A DNA stretch of 64,000 nucleotides from Nymphalis io (Eukaryota; Arthropoda; Insecta; Lepidoptera; Nymphalidae), in assembly GCF_905147045.1 (NCBI RefSeq), contig NC_065898.1, positions 2,976,001-3,040,000 of the forward strand, written 5' to 3'. The position numbers and the translations under genes were made by a program. Shown here piece by piece: positions 58,855 through 64,000 of the stretch (within the stretch, counting starts at the first letter, position 1; each line of letters starts with the position of its first letter). Below the pieces are notes generated by a model. It made no database searches. It saw only the letters and a list, made by a program, of their open reading frames with translations, and had not been told where the DNA came from.

Positions 58855-60300
58855 GTGAGTACTTAGTTACTATCAAATATTTTTTTATTTCTAAGTTTAT
58901 AACGTAAACATTGGTGTTTTGAGCGGGCCGTTCTATATTTAGACTTCTTCCTTAGTGGGGGATAATGTTGTTCTGTCACAATTTATTTACTTCATCATCT
59001 TAATATTGTAAAGAAATGTGGAAGTTGACTGAAGTGAAAATATAAGATATATAAAATCTTAATTATATCTTTCACAATCCTAATATCATGGTTTATTTAT
59101 GTAATGTTGTACATAAATATCCAGATATGTATTTTTAAGATTTTTTGAATACACCAGATTTTATATGCCAACCATTATTTTTTAATTTATTAGTGATATA
59201 ACTTATTAAACAATTATTATTTATAATAACTTATTTTGCATAACATATTTTATCTTATATTTATGTACTGATAGTTATGGAAGTTTAACAGAAGTAATAA
59301 GTATATATGTGTATTTAACAAAAATAATTTTAGACATATATAATATAAGTTGTTTTCTCAAATACACTGTATCTCGTTTAAAACTTTCAACAATATATTT
59401 TTGTGTATTCACGAAGGTTACCTTCAAATATCTGAAATTGAGAACAACAGCTGCTCTCAGCATATGATAGTACTAATTATAGATACATTTTAGATGCAGG
59501 CATAACTTGTTCTAATATCATGCTATGGAGATACTTCTAAATGTAGAATAAAAATAAAATAAAGTCACTATTGTTTTATCTTGACCATGATTTGCTAAAT
59601 AAATTTAGTATATATAAAAATTGTATGACTATTACATAAATTATGCTATTTAACAATGATTTAGTTGAGTAGATAAATATTGATAAATAGCATAATATGC
59701 ATTACATATATATACAATCAAGGATAATTTATGACTAAATCTATTCATGATTTATAACATGGTTGACATTTATTAATTGTAGCAATGGACAGACTCGTAA
59801 CATATATTTTAATGAATAATTATTAGAATACTATTATTATGATTATTATTGTTAATTCATTTTATATTATCATAAATTATTTATTTATAGAGAAACTCAA
59901 GTATAATTATAAATATTAAGAATAATAAAGATATTGGTAGATTCTTTTACACACATATATATATACGTAAATTTATGAATAATTTTAAGTACACTTGGAA
60001 TCTTGTGTAGCTGAGAATACACCAATCACAATGTTCGGTATGTTGATTTTATAACTATTTACATTATTTTTTAAATGTTACTTTTAAACACTTCAAACAC
60101 ATATGTGTAGTATGATATAATAAAGTAATGTTCAAGTAATATTTAAAACTTAAACTACACTAAAATAGATAGATAATATAAAATTATTGATAAGCCCATC
60201 ACTGTACATTAAAAAAATTAACATAAATTGAATAAATTATTAATGTACACATAAATATACTTTATATGTTTTTAATTTAAATCGAATATTTCAATTTGAA
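58855..60300. other. AT-rich sequence, nothing recognised
   Basis: No repeats of the families defined in this window; many short AT runs. Confidence 0.4.
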
Positions 60301-60304
60301 GCTA

Positions 60305-60341
60305 AACCATTAATATATATATATATATATGTTAATGGTTA
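60305..60341. repeat. (AT)n tract inside a short palindrome
   Basis: 'aaccattaa' and 'ttaatggtt' flank an alternating AT run, giving a self-complementary unit of about 37 bases. Confidence 0.7.
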
Positions 60342-60417
60342 TGAATGACAAATGTGTATCACACATTTATGATGAGTTGTTTCATCAAATACATTCATTA
60401 TAAAGTTACGACTTCGA

Positions 60418-60715
60418 CGGGAATATAATCAGCCTGGGTGGGTAGCATCCACTTATATATATATTCTACCGCCAATCATGAATACTCTGAAATGTTATGT
60501 ACCACCTGAAATCGAGTGGAGTGAGTTAAAACATTTTATACTTCGCGGTTGTTAGCACATTGACAATGTAAGGAGTTTCTTATAGCGATTTTTTTTTGTG
60601 AATAACTGCAGAAGACACTGTGAGAAATATCTTTTTTAGTACTTCTTCCAGTCCGTGTCGATTTACAAAGGTAACCATTTACCATCATTTGCTCATCTGC
60701 CTTCTTAAAGTAAAC
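60418..60715 (-). repeat. Diverged SINE family 1 copy, minus orientation
   Basis: Order of blocks: 'ctgggtgggtagcatccact', 'attctaccgccaatcatgaa', and 'catttgctcatctgcctt' at the end. Heavily diverged. Confidence 0.5.
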
Positions 60716-61094
60716 AAATATTTATAAAATGTGTGATTTTTTTACTGTTACATATTTATATTCCTTGATATATTTCACTACATAATATCTTTTAAAACAC
60801 ACAATATTTTTGATTCTAATAAGTGTTTTAAGCACTAATAAGCATTTTCATTTAGATTTCTTAAGGCACAAAAATTATTAAAACAAACACCTTAACTTTC
60901 AACTAAATTTGAACACAAATAAAATAATTAAAACATCAATATATTCAAATTTCATTTCTTTTTTTCATATGTTTATATAATTTTAAATAATTTGGATTAA
61001 ACTTTAGACACAATACCTGTTGTACTGATGCATAGTATTAAATATATATATGTCAGTGTAATATATATGTATATTTATACTTAATGGAATTTAA

Positions 61095-61345
61095 AATGGG
61101 AGTTGTAAGTGTACACTCCCGTGCCTCGGAAAGCACGTAAAGCCGTTGGTCCTGCGCCTGAACTCTTTCCGGTCGTGTCGGATTGCCGTCCTATCGGATT
61201 ATGAGAGTAAGGGAATAGAGAGTGCACCTGTGTTTGCGCACACACCTGTGCACTATAATATCTCCTGCGTATTTGGCTAATCTCTCTTGAGATTGGCCGC
61301 CATGGCCGAAATCGGTCTGGAGGACATTATTATTGTTATTATTAT
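61095..61345 (+). repeat. SINE family 4 copy (3' part)
   Basis: 'gtgtacactcccgtgcctcg' through 'aaatcggtctggaggacatt' with a (att)n tail. It matches 57675-57912 closely; the tRNA head is absent. Confidence 0.85.
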
Positions 61346-61670
61346 ACTTAATAAAGTATGTACAAAATAATATAATCTTTATTTAATAGAATATCAGTGG
61401 TATCTTCATTTGTAGGACTTGGGTGATTCAAGTGTTTGAAGAGTAACATTTATATTGAAATCGATTTAAATGATAAGGATTCAATAAATATATTTCTTTT
61501 CCAATTTTGTATTTTGGATTTGTTTTTTTTTTGTTTTTCAAGTAAGTTATTACATTGTTACCAGCTTACAAAATTACTGTTCTTATGCTAGTGTGTGTGC
61601 GAGATAGCATTGATTTCAGACATTAACCTTATGTAAGTTACGTGAATAGACTATTGAGTGTGCATACAAA

Positions 61671-61706
<36 letters not shown>

Positions 61707-62204
61707 AATTATTATTATAAAAAATCAGAACTGAAAGGCCTTAAATATTAACTTTTTGCATTGTATTTTATAAAATAAATGATAAATAAATAATATATAA
61801 TGTCGTTTTAATTATAATTTAATAATACTAATCTTTCTTTTCTTACCTTTATTGACGTCGAGACGCACTGAAATCATCTCGAGTGTTGACTAAATTACGT
61901 CAAAACGGGTTTGTAAACCAGATGCACTGCAATATCTAGTCATTATATCAATGATGTCACCTTATGATCAAAATGCCTTCTACTATCGCAGAATCAGTTT
62001 TAATATATTTCATTATTAAAGACATATCTTATACCTGGTGGACGAGCTTCAACTTTAATTGACTAAAATTAGTTTCTCAACATATTATTGAAAACGATCT
62101 TGGATGAACACGTTCAAATTGGTCAACTACAATTGACTCGACATTGGCACTCAAAAATAAAATTAAACATCAAAATAGTATATTTTCCAATAGGCTTCTG
62201 TTCC
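61346..62204. other. AT-rich sequence with an (AT)n microsatellite
   Basis: It contains an alternating AT tract at 61674-61701. Nothing else was recognised. Confidence 0.5.
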
Positions 62205-62320
62205 AATAGGCTTTTAGTTAATTGTTTTACAGGATTCTTATTAAATGTAAAACTACCGGTTCGGAATGTCGATTTTACCGAGAAAAACCGGCACGAAACT
62301 CGGTAGTTACACATTTCCGA
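62205..62320 (+). repeat. Common lepidopteran repeat fragment
   Basis: 'ggttcggaatgtcgatttta' then 'ccgagaaaaaccggcacgaa' and 'actcggtagttac' is a conserved block I know from many lepidopteran SINE and LINE consensus sequences. The exact family is not determined. Confidence 0.5.
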
Positions 62321-62454
62321 CGTTTTAAATACAAATTTATGTCTAAATTTAACTACATACACTTGAATTAAAATATCCTAAAAGCAAACAAGTACAAATT
62401 CCACGCTTTTTTATATCTGTATAACCTTGACCTTATCTATTATTGTTTTTTAAA

Positions 62455-62690
62455 AAAATGTTTCACCGACGGACGTAAAAAAGTCTGAAGACTAAATCTA
62501 CATTAATTATTACTTATCTGTACTAAAGTTAAGGTGTTTGTTTTTTTTTTACTTGAACGTTCTGAAATCTCCGAAGTCGGTTTTTGATAGCCTAATTCTT
62601 GAGGAAGGTGTACTATTTAACAACGGCCCATGGGCCGAAGCAGAAATGTTTAACGCGAGTGAAACCGCGCGGAGCATATAGTTTTTCATT
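62455..62690 (+). repeat. RTE-like LINE 3' end
   Basis: 'ctccgaagtcggtttttgat' and 'gcgagtgaaaccgcgcggag' are RTE-type end sequences, related to the minus-strand fragment at 10095-10140. Confidence 0.5.
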
Positions 62691-62804
62691 CATAAAACTT
62701 TTTAGGACACAATCTCCATTTTCTCTCTAAAGGTATTCTTCAAAAGTTTTGTATGGCAATATCATAAATAAATTAAGTAATTTATTTTTTATTATATTTG
62801 TAAT

Positions 62805-63070
62805 AATAATAATATCCTGGGTCATTACACACGCCATTTGATCCCAAACTAAGCAGAGCTTGTACTATGGAAACCAGACAGCTGATATACTACATACACT
62901 AGTTAATCTTTTGTAAATACATATTTATATAGATAATTACACCCAGACTAACTAAGGACAAACAGAAATGTTCATGCACACAAATGTCTGTCCTGGGTGG
63001 GAATCGAACGCACAACCTTCGACGTGAAAGGCAAGTATCTTCCAAACGCGCCAAACGGCCCGTCAACCCG
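62805..63070 (-). repeat. SINE family 3 copy (full length, tRNA-derived)
   Basis: From (aat)n and 'atcctgggtcattacacacg' to 'acgcgccaaacggcccgtca'. On the minus strand the head carries an A box (TTTGGAAGATACTTGCC) and a B box (GTGCGTTCGATTCCCACC). The reference copy for the family. Confidence 0.85.
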
Positions 63071-63835
63071 CTATCCGCTATTATTTGTTAAAATCCTGTT
63101 TTATTTACTGATCATTTCTGCTCTGAAATAACGTAGGAAAATGAAAAAGATATTTGAGTCGTCTATTACAAAATGGAGTACCTTACCCCAAAAAGTATTT
63201 ACTAAGGTACATACGAACTAGTATCACAGTTAGAATCGTTAGTAAAATATTTTCGGATTACGTTTGTTACAGACATCCCCTCCACTCTAATGACGAATCG
63301 GATTAACTGAAAAATGTCCGAATTTTCCGTCAGCTTTTATTTTATACGATTTTGCTATTTCATAAATCCGATTTGTGCTCGATGTTTGTAATTGTTTAAT
63401 CTGTGTTATAGTATGGGTTTATTTAATACTATAAATTGGTTCGGCTTGATCCTTGTGTAATTGGTCTACTAAACACGTTACATGACCAGTTTAAGTTTTT
63501 AAAAGAGATAAGAAACAATTAGGAGTTTTTATTGTATTCAAATGAAATTGGATTAATTGCAACATAGACATACATTATATATACATAGATAAACGTACTG
63601 TATACGCTAGATATGTATAGGCACTATTTCTCTAAGGAAATTTGGAGTAGCTCTTCGTATAGTAATGTAAGGGCGCACTAAGGAAATATTTAAAGGGGCG
63701 TTGCACCCTATCTCCAGCTTTATTTGACGGATCCGTTCAATGTGATTATTTTTATATTCTATGCACGTTCTGAAAACCCCATCAAAGGAAGTAATACAAA
63801 AATTGTTCCAATAAATATAAAAATTTTAATAAGGT
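63071..63835. other. Intergenic sequence, unassigned
   Basis: The block 63665-63745 (agggcgcactaaggaaatat, then aaggggcgttgcaccctatc) looks repeat-like but has no second copy here. Confidence 0.35.
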
Positions 63836-64000
63836 AATTTATACTTTATTGTACACCACAAAGAGAAAAATACAAAAAATGCATACAGCCTAAATAAAAG
63901 TACAAATAAATAAAAGTACAAGTACTTAGTGAAAATTAAATTATAAAACCTTTGTAAATAGATAGTCAATTACAACATTACCTGCCTCACTTATAAACGT
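63836..64000 (-). mobile_element. Probable Jockey-like LINE 3' end, runs off the window
   Basis: 'tttattgtacaccacaaaga' followed by A-rich repeats and 'gcatacagcctaaataaaag' is a typical reverse-orientation 3' UTR of lepidopteran Jockey-like LINEs. Any coding part would lie beyond base 64000. Confidence 0.5.

Noticed and set aside
61674..61701. (AT)n tract considered as an origin or regulatory element
   Set aside because: A simple microsatellite; no supporting motif.
1..64000. CRISPR arrays, operons or prokaryotic defence systems
   Set aside because: No regularly spaced repeats and no bacterial-type genes. All genes are spliced insect genes and the repeats are eukaryotic retroelements.

Overview
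This window is AT-rich nuclear DNA from an arthropod, almost certainly a lepidopteran (probably a butterfly). The evidence is the set of interspersed repeats: several tRNA-derived SINE families, R1-, Jockey/CR1- and RTE-like LINE pieces typical of Lepidoptera, GT-AG introns and insect-type gene structures. There is nothing bacterial, and no CRISPR array, rRNA gene or intact tRNA gene was found. All spliced models below were built by hand from splice signals, reading-frame phase and family knowledge.

Layout. 1-7345: no host gene. An R1-like LINE (1126-4302, minus) with a long intact ORF sits inside a SINE and has a 15-bp target duplication. A decayed Jockey/CR1-like LINE follows (4943-7345, minus). 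8196-19408 (minus): a four-exon i-type (destabilase) lysozyme, 153 aa, with a TATA/Inr core promoter near 19488-19520. The Glu normally needed for muramidase activity is His. 19900-26300: mostly non-coding, with a duplicated block (20777-21344 and 23682-24310), a perfect 20-bp palindrome and SINE/RTE debris. 27302-33293 (plus): a ten-exon CCDC47 orthologue, 463 aa, an ER translocon (PAT complex) factor. 34190-35525: LINE debris. 36593-37072 (minus): an unrecognised ORF of 154 aa, divergent from the next gene. 37550-42973 (plus): SPEF2 (sperm flagellar protein 2 / CPC1 family), 1783 aa in only two exons. 44841-55389 (plus): a nine-exon beta-1,4-N-acetylgalactosaminyltransferase, 384 aa, whose introns carry many TEs. 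55390-64000: repeats, one DDE transposase scrap just inside the preceding intron, a possible 5' non-coding exon at 58560-58854, and a LINE 3' end at the right edge.

The host genes do not form a functional cluster: an immunity or digestion protein, an ER membrane-protein biogenesis factor, an axonemal central-pair protein and a Golgi glycosyltransferase lie side by side. I found no convincing undescribed multi-gene system. The best leads are the His-for-Glu lysozyme, degenerate nucleotide-binding motifs in a nearly intronless SPEF2, unusual active-site residues and a possible poison exon in the glycosyltransferase, a duplicated 3' splice site, and several short templated or inverted insertions that record repair or template-switching events.
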